The notes below the pieces were generated by a model. That model was not told the origin of the DNA, did not search any database, and saw only the letters and a list, made by a program, of their open reading frames with translations. This document shows positions 1 through 12,430 of a stretch of 64,000 nucleotides of DNA, in pieces. The position numbers were made by a program, and so were the translations under genes. Position 1 is the first letter of the stretch, and each line of letters opens with the position of its first letter. The DNA is from Lamellibrachia columna (Eukaryota > Annelida > Polychaeta > Sabellida > Siboglinidae): the NCBI GenBank assembly GCA_963662155.1, contig OY759275.1, positions 2,814,501 through 2,878,500 on the forward strand, in the 5' to 3' direction.

Positions 1-650
1 TGATCCATATGGCTTAGGGTTACAATGATCCATATGGCTTAGTATTACAATGATCCATATGGCTTATGGTTACAACGACCCATATGGGTTAGGGTTACAA
101 TGACCTATATGGCTTAGGGTTACAATGATCCATATGGCTTAGGGTTACAATGATCCATATGGTGTATGGTTACAATGACCTATATGGCTTAGGGTTACAA
201 TGATCCATATGGCTTAGGGTTACAATGATCCATGTGGCTTAGGGTTACAATGATCCATATGGCTTAGGATTACAATGATCCATATGGCTTATGGTTACAA
301 CGACCCATATGGCTTAGGGTTACAATGACCTATATGGCTTAGGGTTACAATGATCCATATGGCTTAGGGTTACAATGATCCATATGGTGTATGGTTACAA
401 TGACCTATATGGCTTAGGGTTACAATGATCCATATGGCTTAGGGTTACAATGATCCATATGCCTTAGGGTTACAACGATCCATATGGCTTAAGGTTACAA
501 TGATCCATATGCCTTAGGGTTACAATGATCCATATGCCTTAGGGTTACAATGACCCATATGGCTTAGGGTTACAATGACCCATATGGCTTAGGGTTACGA
601 TGACCCATATGGCTTAGGGTTACGATGACCCATATGGCTTAGGGTTACAG
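1..650. repeat. 25-bp minisatellite with telomere-like core
   Basis: About 26 head-to-tail copies of a 25-bp unit, each carrying the core GGCTTAGGGTTACAATG. Variants are single substitutions (CCATATGG versus CCATGTGG, CTTAGGG versus GTATGG). The array is cut by the window's left edge, so its true length is unknown. Every full unit contains TTAGGGTTA, which is one and a half repeats of the animal telomere motif, but the rest of the unit is unrelated to telomeres. Confidence 0.95.
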
Positions 651-859
651 TAACAAGATCTTACATGACGTGCATGTTTCATTACATAATCAGACACATA
701 ATATTGGTAAATGATACACCATAACATTAAGTACTGCTTTAGCCAGTGTAAGGGATCTTCACGTATCATACCTTATTAATGACAAATTCACATGCAGGGA
801 TAATGAACGGCAGGTCATGTTTCAAATTACTTTGAACTACTCCACAACTAATCATTTTA

Positions 860-958
860 CATGTTCCCAGTAACTTACATGACATGTTCCCAGTAACTTA
901 CATGACATGTTCCCAGTAACTTACATGACATGTTCCCAGTAACTTACATGACATGTTT
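860..958. repeat. 23-bp tandem repeat
   Basis: Four near-perfect copies of a 23-bp unit with the core CATGTTCCCAGTAACTTACA, followed by a partial fifth copy. Confidence 0.9.
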
Positions 959-1552
959 ACAGATGCAATTCCTACCATGATTTTTGGTTCAGCGACAATC
1001 CCCTGGTTGAGGGGTTGCCACCCCATCTTATCAACCTGCTACATATAAGGCTGGAGACAAGAAACATATCAGGCTGCATTTAATTTTCCTGCCTTTACCA
1101 GACAATGCTGCATTATTGTTAAACTATTTACTGTACATTTCATAATGATTACATTCATAACTAATGGCATTATGAATGTGCTCACTAAGTATCATGATTC
1201 CACAAAGACAGGGCAGATCATTATTTACTTCCAGGATGGTGAGCATTTCTTACACCCTTAACACATTGTTATGACCAGGGAAAAGGACACATTTGAAGAC
1301 CACAACACTTACTTACTGTTGTTACACACATGTGTTAATGTTACACACAAGTGTTAATGTTACACATAGGTGTTAATGTTGCACACAGGTGTTAATGTCT
1401 CGTTGCTGTTTGGTCATATGTGGGTTAGTGATGAAAGAATGCCTCCTGTACAAACACAGGATCTGGTTGGTTTGAGCAACAAATGTGGGGTGTATCTTCC
1501 ATATAGATCTTCTCGAAAACAAAATTGTAGGGTTCGGCAAAAAGGTTAGTGC
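959..1552. other. unassigned AT-rich sequence
   Basis: No ORF with recognisable similarity. A short triplication of a TTACACAnnnGTGTTAATG motif is seen at about 1323-1395, just before the next minisatellite. Confidence 0.5.
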
Positions 1553-2123
1553 ATGTGAATGACCAGGCAACAACCAATGGGTACATGTGAGTGACCAGGC
1601 AACAACCAGTGGGTACATGTGAGTGACCAGGCAACAACCAGTGAGTATGTGTGACTAGGCAACAACCAGTGAGTACATGTGTGACCAGGCAACAACTTGT
1701 GGTTACATGTGAGTGACCAGGCAACAACCAATGGGTACATGGATGTGAGTGACCAGGCAACAACCAATGGGTACATGCGAGTTGCCAGGCAACAACCAAT
1801 GGGTACACGTGAGTGACCAGGCAACAACCTAAGGGTACATGGATGTGAGTGACCAGGCAACAACCAATGGGTATCTGTGAGTGACCATGCAACAACCAAT
1901 GGGTACATACATGTGAGTGACCAGACAACAACCAATGGGTACACGTGAGTGACCAGGCAACAATCAATGGATACCTGAGTGACCAGGCAACAACCTATGG
2001 GTACATGTATGTGAGTGACCAGGCAACAACCAATGGGTACCTGTGAATGACCAGGCAACAACCAATGGGTACATGTGAGTGACCAGGCAACAACCAATGG
2101 ATACCTGTGAGTGACCAGGCAAC
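1553..2123. repeat. ~32-bp minisatellite
   Basis: About 18 copies of a variable-length unit (roughly 26-36 bp) with the core GTGAGTGACCAGGCAACAAC and spacer ATGGGTACAT. Length differences come from small indels in the GTACATGxATGTGAG part. The overlapping minus-strand reading frames (1425-2097) are products of the repeat, not genes. Confidence 0.93.
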
Positions 2124-2144
2124 ATGATCACTCACATACATATT

Positions 2145-2147
2145 GTG

Positions 2148-2199
<52 letters not shown>

Positions 2200-2207
2200 T
2201 GTGTGTA
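2145..2207. repeat. (GTGC)n microsatellite
   Basis: Alternating purine-pyrimidine GTGC tetranucleotide run of about 14 units, flanked by GTGTGT. The same motif is expanded three times longer at 22779-22953. Confidence 0.97.
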
Positions 2208-2625
2208 TAGTTTATACTATAACATTTACAATAAACTGATTAGACTGTACATTTAGGCTGTAACATAGATTTTAATGGGAAAATCAGTAGTATACTGTAT
2301 CCATGTCATAGTGGCATGGTTTGGTCTCTCTCTCTCTCTCTAAATAAATATTACGACAATGGGGGGTACCGATATAAAGAAGAACTAACAAATAAAACTT
2401 CACTGTATTAACCAACCTTAATCTTTATTATAACAATCAATATAAACCCTGACAGTCAACCATTTCCAGCCAAGCTTACAACACCCATCAGCAACTCACC
2501 AGGGCACCCAACCCTGGGCTGAGAGGGACACCCTTCTCAGTCTACACCACTGCCTGCCTGCAACTTCATTCTCTGACTGCCTCCTTTTCTGTCTTTCACC
2601 CTGTCTACAACAATATATAACATCC

Positions 2626-2988
2626 AAGCCTGGCTCACCAAATTATTACAGACGGAACACAAATCCAGCAGATCTAATTACTGCCCTTGGATGGCCAACA
2701 CTCAAACGAAGACGCATCATTAAACAAGCCACAACCTTCTACAAAATTCTAAATAATATTATTGAGATCACTCCCCCTCCAGGCCTACTAACCCACTCTC
2801 GAACCCGTGGACAATACATAGCCCCCAAGTGTCATATAAATGCAATGGTCTTTTCATTTTATCCCAGAGCCATTCGCATATGGAATATGATTCCACCAAA
2901 AATTACCAACATAAAAAACCAAAAATCATTTCAAGAAGCTATTATGGAACTCCCTTTCACCATACCTCCTCACCTAAACTGCCTTTAA
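2626..2988 (+). pseudogene. LINE reverse transcriptase C-terminal fragment
   Basis: An open frame of about 120 codons ends in TAA at 2986-2988. It reads RRNTNPADLITALGWPTL, then KQATTFYKILNNI, THSRTRGQ and RAIRIWNMIPPKI. This order (short domain after RT, HSRTRG box, FFPRxIxxWNxLP-like box) is the usual C-terminal tail of non-LTR retrotransposon polymerases. There is no catalytic domain, so this is a 5'-truncated insertion. An AATAAATAAAA stretch at about 3123-3132 may be its 3' end. Assignment to a specific clade is not possible from the tail. Confidence 0.75.
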
Positions 2989-3654
2989 AACACAGTGCTC
3001 AGCGTAAACTTATCCATGGTGTGGGTATGGAGACTGTCTATGTGTGCATGTGGCAAGACAGCAACAGTATCCATACACATAACCAACCTATTAAAAAATT
3101 TCGTTTAACATCCTAAACATAAAATAAATAAAACTATAAGATAAAAACCATTTCAGCAACATTAAAGTTACTAGTCTTTTAGTCGAATGTACCACCCACA
3201 GCGCAGTTCCACCACAAACTCCTGCATTAGCCCAAGTTTGGGTTGTTTGGAGTATAACCACTTGAGACCAAACACTCACTAGCCAATGATTATCTCTCAC
3301 TTTCCCACCTTTTGGTTTGAACAGACTAACTAACACCACATGTTTCTCATGAGGCAACAGTCCCTGGGTAATTAATTAACAGTTAATACTTATCAATCTG
3401 GTGATGCTGGACCTTGGCTCTTATCTAACACCCCAGAACTGACACTGGCAGGATACTTAAACATGTTGTTAGATATAATAAGTATAACTTATATTAAACT
3501 GATGACATAATTATATTATAAAACTGATGTGGTAACAATTATATTATAATGAGCCCTACCATATCTATAATTGTTACCCCATCAGTTTTATAATATAGTC
3601 ATCAGTTTGATATCAGTTATATTATAAAATTGATGTGGTAACAATTATATTATG
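2989..3654. other. unassigned AT-rich sequence
   Basis: The probable 3' flank of the LINE fragment, then AT-rich sequence in which a motif like CTGATGTGGTAACAATTATATTAT occurs twice directly (about 3520 and 3630) and once inverted (about 3565-3600). No gene seen. Confidence 0.5.
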
Positions 3655-4143
3655 AGCCCTGGAACATAATAGTATACCGTATCCAGATGGAACATAATAG
3701 TATACTGTATCCACATGAAACAACAGTATACTGCATCCAGATGGAACATAACAGTATACTGTATCCAGATGGAACATAATAGTATTCCGTATCCAGATGG
3801 AACATAATAGTATACTGTATCCAGATGGAACATAATAGTATACTTTATCCAGATGGAACATAATAGTATACTGTATCCAGATGGAACATAATAGTATACT
3901 TTATCCAGATGGAACATAATAGTATACCGTATCCAGATGGAACATAATAGTATACTGTATCCACATGAAACAACAGTATACTGCATCCAGATGGAACATA
4001 ACAGTATACTGTATCCAGATGGAACATAATAGTATTCCGTATCCAGATGGAACATAATAGTATACTGTATCCAGATGGAACATAATAGTATACTTTATCC
4101 AGATGGAACATAATAGTATACTGTATCCAGATGGAACATAAAC
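3655..4143. repeat. 28-bp minisatellite with ~250-bp higher-order repeat
   Basis: About 17 copies of a 28-bp unit with the core CCAGATGGAACATAATAGTA. The variant pair CCACATGAAACAACAG occurs at 3711 and again at 3961, with the same order of variants between them, so a block of about nine units has itself been duplicated. Minus-strand ORFs over it are repeat artefacts. Confidence 0.94.
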
Positions 4144-4799
4144 CAAGCATATGAACTTCTGCCAAAGTTCCAACGACCTTCAGCTGTGGTATTTGGAGCA
4201 TTTGAGCGAGCAGCGCAGGAGTCTATCTAATCCAGGGACAGCGGTCGCCTGGCATTCAACAAGCAATATAATCTCACCCGACACTGCGGCTGTCATTGAT
4301 CTTGTTATGAACAAACATCTGACAGCTTCTAGAAGGTGCTTCTAGGAGGCGTTTCCAGGCACGACTATCACCAAATATATTCATGAGCACTAACCCCCGA
4401 GTTGTGATGGAGTGCATTCCTCACACAGGAAACCGTCTGACTCAGTGTGATATACTCAAAATGTACTGTTTTATTGCCATGTTTTAGGATTCTAGGCAGA
4501 AGTAAATTTAGGCACATGGGAAAGTTAGTATGCTGTAAACATACTACCATATAGATGCTGCTGTCAAATGGTCAAATTATGATGTGTATTAATAAAAAAT
4601 CAAGCCAAATAATTTAGCTGCTTCAATACATTTATTTGCACAAAAAATGGATGAATTTTACAAGCTGCTGACTTTTACGATCTAGATCTACACAAATAAT
4701 GGAGACTATATGACATACTTTCCATGATTTTCCATGACAAATGTACGCTGGTAAATTTTCTACAAGGATAGATCAGTTTGAATTACCTCTATTCATATT
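4144..4799. other. unassigned sequence with a short unexplained ORF
   Basis: 4151-4345 (+) holds a 64-codon frame that I do not recognise. In another frame the same stretch reads FQRPSAVVFGAFERAAQES before a stop, so it may be a decayed coding fragment, but no family can be named. The rest is AT-rich, with no feature. Confidence 0.35.
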
Positions 4800-4935
4800 A
4801 ATGTTTATGAATGTCGACCTTACAGTTATCTGTTTATGAATGTCGACCTTACAGTTATCTGTTTATGAATGTCGACCTTACAGTTATCTGTTTATGAATG
4901 TCGACCTTACAGTTATCTGTTTATGAATGTCGGTT
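4800..4935. repeat. 29-bp tandem repeat
   Basis: Four perfect or near-perfect copies of a 29-bp unit with the core GTTTATGAATGTCGACCTTA, plus a diverged fifth copy. Confidence 0.93.
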
Positions 4936-5205
4936 GACCTGGCAGTTCAGGAAATTTGAGAACAGCTGGTGACAAGTTCCAATAACTGTGGACAAAGTTT
5001 ATTGGTATCTGGATGACAGGATCACGTGCTGGGCAGGTACTAACACGTGTAAAGTTACGCTCCCTGTGCATGTCATCATTGTCATGTAAATGTGACATGC
5101 ACCCCAAAATATTCAAATTAAACATGGGATAAATCATGAGTCAAATAATAAAAAACCATGATTCATTAAAGCACATTTGGGCAATGAGAATGCTAGAATG
5201 GTTGA

Positions 5206-6265
5206 TATAAGTTGATGAGACTTGGTACTGTGAGCGGCCAGACACAGCCCTGTTAAAATATAAGTTGATGAGACTTGGTACTGTGAGCGGCCAGACACAG
5301 CCCTGTTAAAATATAAGTTGATGAGACTTGGTACTGTGAGCGACCTGACACAGGCCTGTTAAAATATAAGTTGATGAGACTTGGTACTGTGAGCGGCCAG
5401 ACACAGCCCTGTTAAAATATAAGTTGATGAGACTTGGTACTGTGAGCGACCAGACACAGCCCTGTTAAAATATAAGTTTATGAGACTTGGTACTGTGAGC
5501 AGCCAGACACAGCCCTGTTAAAATATAAGTTGATGAGACTTGGTACTGTGAGCGGCCAGACACAGCCCTGTTAAAATATAAGTTGATGAGACTTGGTACT
5601 GTGAGCGACCAGACACAGCCCTGTTAAAATATAAGTTTATGAGACTTGGTACTGTGAGCAGCCAGACACAGCCCTGTTAAAATATAAGTTGATGAGACTT
5701 GGTACTGTGAGCCGCCAGACACAGCCCTGTTAAAATATAAGTTGATGAGACTTGGTACTGTGAGCGACCAGACACAGCCCTGTTAAAATATAAGTTTATG
5801 AGACTTGGTACTGTGAGCAGCCAGACACAGCCCTGTTAAAATATAAGTTGATGAGACTTGGTACTGTGAGCGGCCAGACACAGCCCTGTTAAAATATAAG
5901 TTGATGAGACTTGGTACTGTGAGCGACCAGACACAGCCCTGTTAAAATATAAGTTGATGAGACTTGGTACTGTGAGCGACCTGACACAGCCCTGTTAAAA
6001 TATAAGTTGATGAGACTTGGTACTGTGAGCGACCAGACACAGCCCTGTTAAAATATAAGTTGATGAGACTTGGTACTGTGAGCGACCTGACACAGCCCTG
6101 TTAAAATATAAGTTGATGAGACTTGGTACTGTGAGCGGCCAGACACAGCCCTGTTAAAATATAAGTTGATGAGACTTGGTACTGTGAGTGACCAGACACA
6201 GCCCTTTTAAAATATAAGTTGATGAGACTTGGTACTGTGAGCGACCAGACACAGCCCTGTTAAAA
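5206..6265. repeat. 53-bp minisatellite, 20 copies
   Basis: Twenty copies of a 53-bp unit with the core TTGATGAGACTTGGTACTGT. A few sites vary: GCGGCC/GCGACC/GCAGCC, GATGAG/TATGAG and CCAGAC/CCTGAC. The triplet of variants GCGGCC, GCGACC, GCAGCC recurs in order around 5530-5830, pointing to duplication in multi-unit blocks. Confidence 0.96.
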
Positions 6266-8228
6266 CAACACCAGGAGACGATGACAAGCATTCATGTATT
6301 CACAACTACTTCAACATATTTATGAATAGCATCCCATTATGACCCACAACTCACTACAAGACACACTCTGTGCTGCAGACTTCTATTTTTACCAGTGAGA
6401 ACAGTGTGACCTAGTGAATCACAAGACAAATTCCTACTTTGCAAGACCGTATGATGGTTTCTAAGACCACACAGGGATTGCAACAGATGGTTGTAATGCA
6501 CAAAGCCGGGATCGGCATAAATGCTTAACATCAATATTCCATGTGAAGATTTACACAGAAGCCCATCTATTGCTGCTCCATGATGCAGTGACTACTGATT
6601 ACATTCAGCCAGGACATGATTAAACGCGTGTCCCTAAGCTTCATGAATAAGCTCCAGCCAATGTAAAAACTAACATTGCAGCTAAAGTCCCATGCTGCAT
6701 TTAGCCATTTCTCTGAGGCTAAGTTAAATTAGATTAAGACTGTAATTATGACAGATCCAATTACACCTTACAACAATTACAAAGATATAAATAACTTGTA
6801 TATATTATTGTAACTTAACTAAACTAAATTAATCATTACATATCATTTCTGTCTTAAGTCTATCAAAACAATGAAGATGATAATTCAGATTAATTCAAAC
6901 TGTAGCTACTTAACTTTTTAACACATTTGCCAGATATAGACAGCAAAAAATATTTCTAATTGTAACCAAAATAATAATTAATAATGTTATCCTGTGTGTA
7001 TGTATAACGATACATAAAATCAGTGAAATGGCTTGTGGCACTGTAAACACATTAAAGACTTTGTAATTAAACCCATCCTACTTACAGACTCTTTTGATAG
7101 TTGTAATTAATTATACCATCACCTGCAACTGTCTTGTCAATCAACCCATATAGATGCAACATTGTGTTATCAAGTAAACAAGTTAGTTCACTGCTGCATT
7201 TCATTGACTATTTCTTGGTACACATTCTTGGGTCTAGCATTTACACTGTGGCTAATAGCAGATCCCAAATAACCCACTGTCTATCCAGGGCTCTACACTA
7301 ACTCCTAGAAGGCACTTGTCCTGTAGGACAAGTCCTGTATGACAAGTCCTGTAGGACAAGTAGTGAGTCAGGTTTATTTGTCCCACCAAAAAACTATACA
7401 GGCCCAACCCATGAAAACTACAAACGCAGTGAACTGTTATGGCATGATGTAACACCCACCTGTATAATAACTAGGATGATGTAACACCCACCTGTATAAT
7501 AACTAGGATGATGTTTCTGACAAATATGAACATTTAGTACATTTTCTGAGTGTAGAAGGAAAAATGCAAATAATTCTAAGAAACAAGATAGCATTTATCA
7601 ACTTTTATTGTGTTAAAAAATAATTCTGCAAAACTTAAATATTCTGACCAAAAGGAAATAACTGAATTACATACAATGTACATTTGGACACAATTTGTTC
7701 ATGTTTACAAATAACAACAGTGCATTTTTAGCAAGAACTATACTATTCTGCATGGGACAAAGACTGCTAGCACCTAAAATCTCTTAATAAAATCTCTAAA
7801 TCACATAATTTTAAACATCCAACTCACATATCAGATTATAGCAAAATAGTGCATGCAAAATGTAGTTCCTCATAAATACCTGAAAAATCACAAAAGCGAA
7901 CTGATGCTTGCGAGCGTATGGCTTACGGTTGCTGATGTAGTTATCAGCCTACTTGCGTTAACATATAGCAGTGATATGATTGTACTATGTTGAGTTAATA
8001 TGTACAAAAAAACGTGCTTAGAAATATAAATATGCTTAATTTTTCCATCATGCCGATGTCGAGTGGCGTTAAACCGTTACGCTGGCGTTTGTTATGATTG
8101 TGATCTGTTTATGACTTTAGATTCAAATATTATGCATTCCCGTGTAGCAATAATATTATAAGAAATAAAAAATATAAAACAGGCATATATTTAAGAAGTG
8201 TGGCTATGTAAGGGGGCATTTAAGGGTA
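6266..8228. other. unassigned AT-rich sequence
   Basis: No credible gene. It contains a near-palindromic CTTGTCCTGTAGGACAAG at about 7316-7333 (seen again at about 8998-9015) and a 32-bp direct duplication at about 7445-7510. Confidence 0.5.
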
Positions 8229-8722
8229 GTTACCCGGTCTCCTCGTTTCTCTCACTCAATACCACTTGTTAAATCATTCCATTGGCTTCTTGTCCGATAT
8301 CACATTATTTTTAAGATCTGTACAATTACCTATCAAGCACTTTCATCCTAGCAACCAGCATATTTACATTCACTGTTCACTCCTGCAAGACAGCCCAGAC
8401 AGCTTCGATCATCTAATTCTAATCTACTTTTTGTTCCCAGTGTTAAGACAAATGTCGGAACCAGAGCTTTTTCAGTTGCTGCACCGACTCTGTGGAACTC
8501 ACTCTCTGTTAGTGTTAAGTCTGTAGGGAATATAACAACATTTCGCCGTACCCTAAAACCCACCTGTTTAAACTTGCTTATCTTCCATAGCTCACCAGTG
8601 TACCAATGCAACTGTTTACAACTGGAACTGCTTATCGATTATGAACTACTTAACCCCATTTGTTTTGGTGCACTGCCGAGCTTGGGTCTCCCGATGATTT
8701 TAGTGCAATAAAAGTATTTTAC
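8229..8722 (+). mobile_element. LINE 3' tail (CR1-like), copy A
   Basis: From 8268 the frame reads VKSFHWLLVRYHIIFKICTI, then (after an in-frame TAG) QPAYLHSLFTPARQPRQLRS, SNSNLLFVPSVKTNVGTRAF and APTLWNSLSVSVKS. LHWLPVxYRIxFKIC, QPxYLxxLL, TRAFSxAAPxLWNxLP is the standard C-terminal signature of CR1-like LINE polymerases. The first in-frame stop and loss of the RT core show that it is dead. The same sequence occurs at 32754-33175, so both are copies of one family. Confidence 0.85.
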
Positions 8723-9257
8723 ACATCTACTATTATTAATTGGGGAATGGTGACAGTGCGTTTTCAATGGAACAGCACTGCTGTCCTAGTGAGTAAGCTA
8801 GTTTCTAAAATACTACATGTGCCACCTGGTGACTACACTGGCAGTAGAGGCATGGTGGAAAGAAAGCGGTGATACGTGCGACATCAAACAAAATTATAGA
8901 TTCCATTAAATATAATATATTTTGGGTGTCAACAAGTCAAAACATTTCTGTCGTTTTATTAAAATGAACAGTATGTTCTATATTTCAACAGCCTGAACTT
9001 GTCCTGTAGGACAAGCGTTCAGGATTATGTACTTGTCCTACACTGGTAGCTATTTCTCCTGGACTAGCATTAATGTCAAGCCCTGTATTACCAAGTCTAC
9101 CATACAAGTGTTGTCATGGAGAACCTAAACAAATAGACTAATACCCTTTCATCTGTTGTACAAATGCATAAGTTCACGCTGTATTCAGTTTTGTTTGTAA
9201 TACAATAATAAATCAAGTGCTGCAGTTCAACTTGTAAGTGTACATTTTGTGGCTGCT
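8723..9257. other. unassigned AT-rich sequence
   Basis: No gene recognised. A second near-palindromic CTTGTCCTGTAGGACAAG lies at about 8998-9015. Confidence 0.45.
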
Positions 9258-9646
9258 GTAACTGCAACCAATAGCAACCAATAACTGCAACCAATAACTG
9301 CAACCAATAACTGCAACCAATAACTGCAACCAATAACTGCAACCAATAACTGCAACCAATAACTGCAACCAATAACTGCAACCAATAACTGCAACCAATA
9401 ACTGCAACCAATAGCAACCAATAACTGCAACCAATAACTGCAACCAATAACTGCAACCAATAACTGCAACCAATAACTGCAACCAATAACTGCAACCAAT
9501 AACTGCAACCAATAACTGCAACCAATAACTGCAACCAATAACTGCAACCAATAACTGCAACCAATAACTGCAACCAATAACTGCAACCAATAACTGCAAC
9601 CAATAACTGCAACCAATAACTGCAACCAATAACTGCAACCAATAAC
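9258..9646. repeat. 12-bp minisatellite, ~32 copies
   Basis: Nearly perfect tandem repetition of ATAACTGCAACC, with two deletion variants (CAATAGCAACC). A 12-bp unit is a multiple of three, so long periodic ORFs appear on the minus strand; these are not genes. Confidence 0.97.
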
Positions 9647-9780
9647 GTAAATAAATATGACACTAACTGTAAATATTTTGAACACCATACATGTTAATGT
9701 TACTAAATAAAACAAAAGCCTCCGGTTTATACTGTATTACCAGGTTTTCTAGTCCCAGTATCAAAATGACAGTGGAACAT

Positions 9781-9972
9781 GCATTGTGCAGGAGCCTGTA
9801 TCCACTGTGCAGGAGCCTGTATGCACTGTGCAGGAGCCTGTATGCACTGTGCAGGAGCCTGTATGCACGGTGCAGGAGCCTGTGTGCACTGTGCAGGAGC
9901 CTGTGTGCACTGTGCAGGAGCCTGTATCCACTGTGCAGGAGCCTGTATGCACTGTGCAGGAGCCTGTATGCA
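9781..9972. repeat. 21-bp minisatellite, ~9 copies
   Basis: Nine copies of a 21-bp unit with the core GTGCAGGAGCCTGTATGCAC. The unit is divisible by three and gives open frames on both strands, which I regard as artefacts. Confidence 0.95.
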
Positions 9973-10062
9973 GGATGTTTACAGTTTATTTTGTTCCAAA
10001 TCATCACAAGTTGTCACAGTTTCTGAGTGGCAAAAATAGCACGAACTCCACGCGAGTTTAAC

Positions 10063-11393
10063 AAGATTTGCCATCCAAGCCAAAGGCCCAGATGGCAAGT
10101 GGACAAGGAAGCCATTGGCTTATCGAGAGTCCAACAATTTTCATCTACTTATAGCCCGCCCTCCTGAGATATGTGTCAACCTTGTTTTTAAACATATTCA
10201 CGCTGCTAGCAGTTACACAATCTGTAGACAATTTGTTCCATTCATTTATTGTCCTCTGTGAGAACGAGTGCTTCCTGATGTCCAATCTACATTGATCCTT
10301 TACTAATTTTACCTCATGTCCTCTAGTTCTGATATCCTTCTTGAGTGAGAAAAATATATTTATATCAATATTTTCATACCCATTCAATATCTTAAAAACT
10401 TCAATCTGATCTCCTCTTAACCTCCTTGTCTCTAGAGTTGTTAAACCACATTCTTTCAGGCGTTCTTCATAACTAAGGTCTCTCAGTTCTGGAATCATTT
10501 TAGTTGCTCTCCTTTGTATGCGTTCAAGCGTATCTATATCTTTCTTACGATATGGTCTCCATGCTTGTATACAGTATTCTAAATGAGGTCTAACTATTGC
10601 TTTATAAAGAGGTATAATTAACCCTTTTCCCTTGTATGTTATGTTTCTTCTAATCAATCCAAGAATTTGATTACCCTTTGAAGCTGCAATACCACACTGC
10701 TCTGAAACTTTCATATCAGCGCTTATTGTAACTCCTAAGTCCTTTTCTTTTACAGTAGTACCCAGAACAGTATCTCCCATTTTATAGTTTACATTCAAGT
10801 TCCCATGTCCTGTATGTAGGCATTTACATTTCCCAAAATTGAACAACATCTGCCATTTCTCAGACCATTTCACTAATCTGTCTAGATCGTTTTGTAAATG
10901 TTGTTTATCACCATCAGTATTAACCTTTCTAAACAGTTTTGTGTCATCCGCAAATTTCAGAACGTTACTTGTTATACTGTCGTCCAAGTCATTGATATAA
11001 ATTAAGAATAATATAGGTCCTAATACTGATCCTTGAGGTACCCCACTCAAAACCGATTTCCAATTTGAAACTTCTCCATCTACTACAACTCGTTGTCTTC
11101 TGTCAGTCAGCCATTGTTCTATCCAGTCAGTTATGCTATCCCCGATACCATGGGCTTTTAATTTAAGTAGTAATCTTTGATGTGGCACTTTGTCAAAAGC
11201 TTTCTGAAAATCTAAGTAGATAATATCTACTGGCGATCCCCCGTCTATCCACTTAGTGATTTCTTCCAAAAAACATAACATATTTGTTAAGCATGACCTC
11301 GCTTTAAGGAATCCATGTTGAGATGAATTTAATCATTTACGCTTAACGAGGAAGTCCACCATATGGTCTTTAATTAACCTTTCTGAGTTGTAT
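10063..11393 (-). mobile_element. 5'-truncated non-LTR retrotransposon (jockey/CR1-like)
   Basis: The element covers the polymerase described in the next entry plus a short 3' tail (10063-10144). The tail has a close relative at 19878-19975, the end of the copy at 19878-21660. Upstream of 11281 the RT frame continues (RLIKDHMVDFLVKRK, then a TGA, then SQHGFLKARSCLTNM) to about 11393, where similarity stops. The endonuclease and the N-terminal RT are missing, as is typical of incomplete target-primed reverse transcription. Confidence 0.9.
10145..11281 (-). CDS. LINE reverse transcriptase, C-terminal two-thirds
   Basis: A 378-codon open frame with the core of a non-LTR reverse transcriptase: YLDFQKAFDKVPHQ (residues 22-35, first catalytic Asp), SGVPQGSVLGPILF (79-92) and FADDTKL (110-116, the YxDD-type catalytic pair). 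Then come a QCGIAASKGNQILGLIRRN box, an [12 protein letters not shown] box and the tail WNKLSTDCVTASSVNMFK. In an active element this enzyme copies its own RNA at a nicked target site. Here the first Met is not the natural start: the frame continues upstream past an in-frame TGA. The frame is clean, so the insertion is fairly young, but it cannot be autonomous without its endonuclease. Confidence 0.9.
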   Translation of the reverse strand: MLCFLEEITKWIDGGSPVDIIYLDFQKAFDKVPHQRLLLKLKAHGIGDSITDWIEQWLTDRRQRVVVDGEVSNWKSVLSGVPQGSVLGPILFLIYINDLDDSITSNVLKFADDTKLFRKVNTDGDKQHLQNDLDRLVKWSEKWQMLFNFGKCKCLHTGHGNLNVNYKMGDTVLGTTVKEKDLGVTISADMKVSEQCGIAASKGNQILGLIRRNITYKGKGLIIPLYKAIVRPHLEYCIQAWRPYRKKDIDTLERIQRRATKMIPELRDLSYEERLKECGLTTLETRRLRGDQIEVFKILNGYENIDINIFFSLKKDIRTRGHEVKLVKDQCRLDIRKHSFSQRTINEWNKLSTDCVTASSVNMFKNKVDTYLRRAGYK

Positions 11394-11595
11394 CATATTA
11401 TTTCAGACAGAACATTATGATGCATTTGAGGAAATTCATACTAGCGACATCGATTTATTCAATAAACAAATGTGCATAGATCCAAGGCTGTCCCAACTCC
11501 AAATGAATTAACGGCTAGGGAATGACAACAAATTAGACATTAGACTTTGAATACAACAATGGCATCAAGGATCTTTGATTATGTGACGTACCTCA
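11394..11595. other. unassigned spacer
   Basis: Unremarkable sequence between the LINE 5' truncation point and the next minisatellite. Confidence 0.4.
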
Positions 11596-12430
11596 ACTAG
11601 CATATAAGTTGACAGTGATGACTTGGATGATGTACCTCAACTTGGACATAAGTTGACAGTGATGACTTGGATGATGTACCTCAACTAGGACATAAGTTGA
11701 CAGTGATGACTTGGATGATGTACCTCAACTTGAACATAAATTGACAGTGATGACTTGGATGATGTACCAGGACATAAGTTGACAGTGATGACTTGGATGA
11801 TGTACCTCAACTAGGACATAAGTTGACAGTGATAACTTGGATGATGTACCTCAACTTGGACATAAGTTGACAGTGATGACTTGGATGATGTACCTCAACT
11901 AGGACATAAGTTGACAGTGATGACTTGGATGATGTACCTCAACTTGAACATAAATTGACAGTGATGACATTTGATGATGTACCTCAACTTGGACATAAGT
12001 TGACAGTGATGACTTGGATGATGTACCTCAACTAGGACATAAGTTGACAGTGATGACTTGGATGTACCTCAACTTGGACATAAGTTGACAGTGATGACTT
12101 GGATGATGTACCTCAACTAGGACATAAGTTGACAGTGATGACTTGGATGATGTACCTCAACTAGGACATAAGTTGACAGTGATGACTTGGATGATGTACC
12201 TCAACTTGGACATAAGTTGACAGTGATGACTTGGATGATGTACCTCAACTTGGACATAAGTTGACAGTGATGACTTGGATGATGTACCTCAACTAGGACA
12301 TATGTTGACAGTGATGACTTGGATGATGTACCTCAACTAGGACATATGTTGACAGTGATGACTTGGATGATGTACCTCAACTAGGACATTAGTTGACAGT
12401 GATGACTTGGATGATGTACCTCAACTTGGA
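11596..12430. repeat. 44-bp minisatellite, ~19 copies
   Basis: About 19 copies of a 44-bp unit with the core AAGTTGACAGTGATGACTTG and the alternating variants CAACTAGGAC/CAACTTGGAC. One copy is shortened at about 11765 and another at about 12060. Confidence 0.95.
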
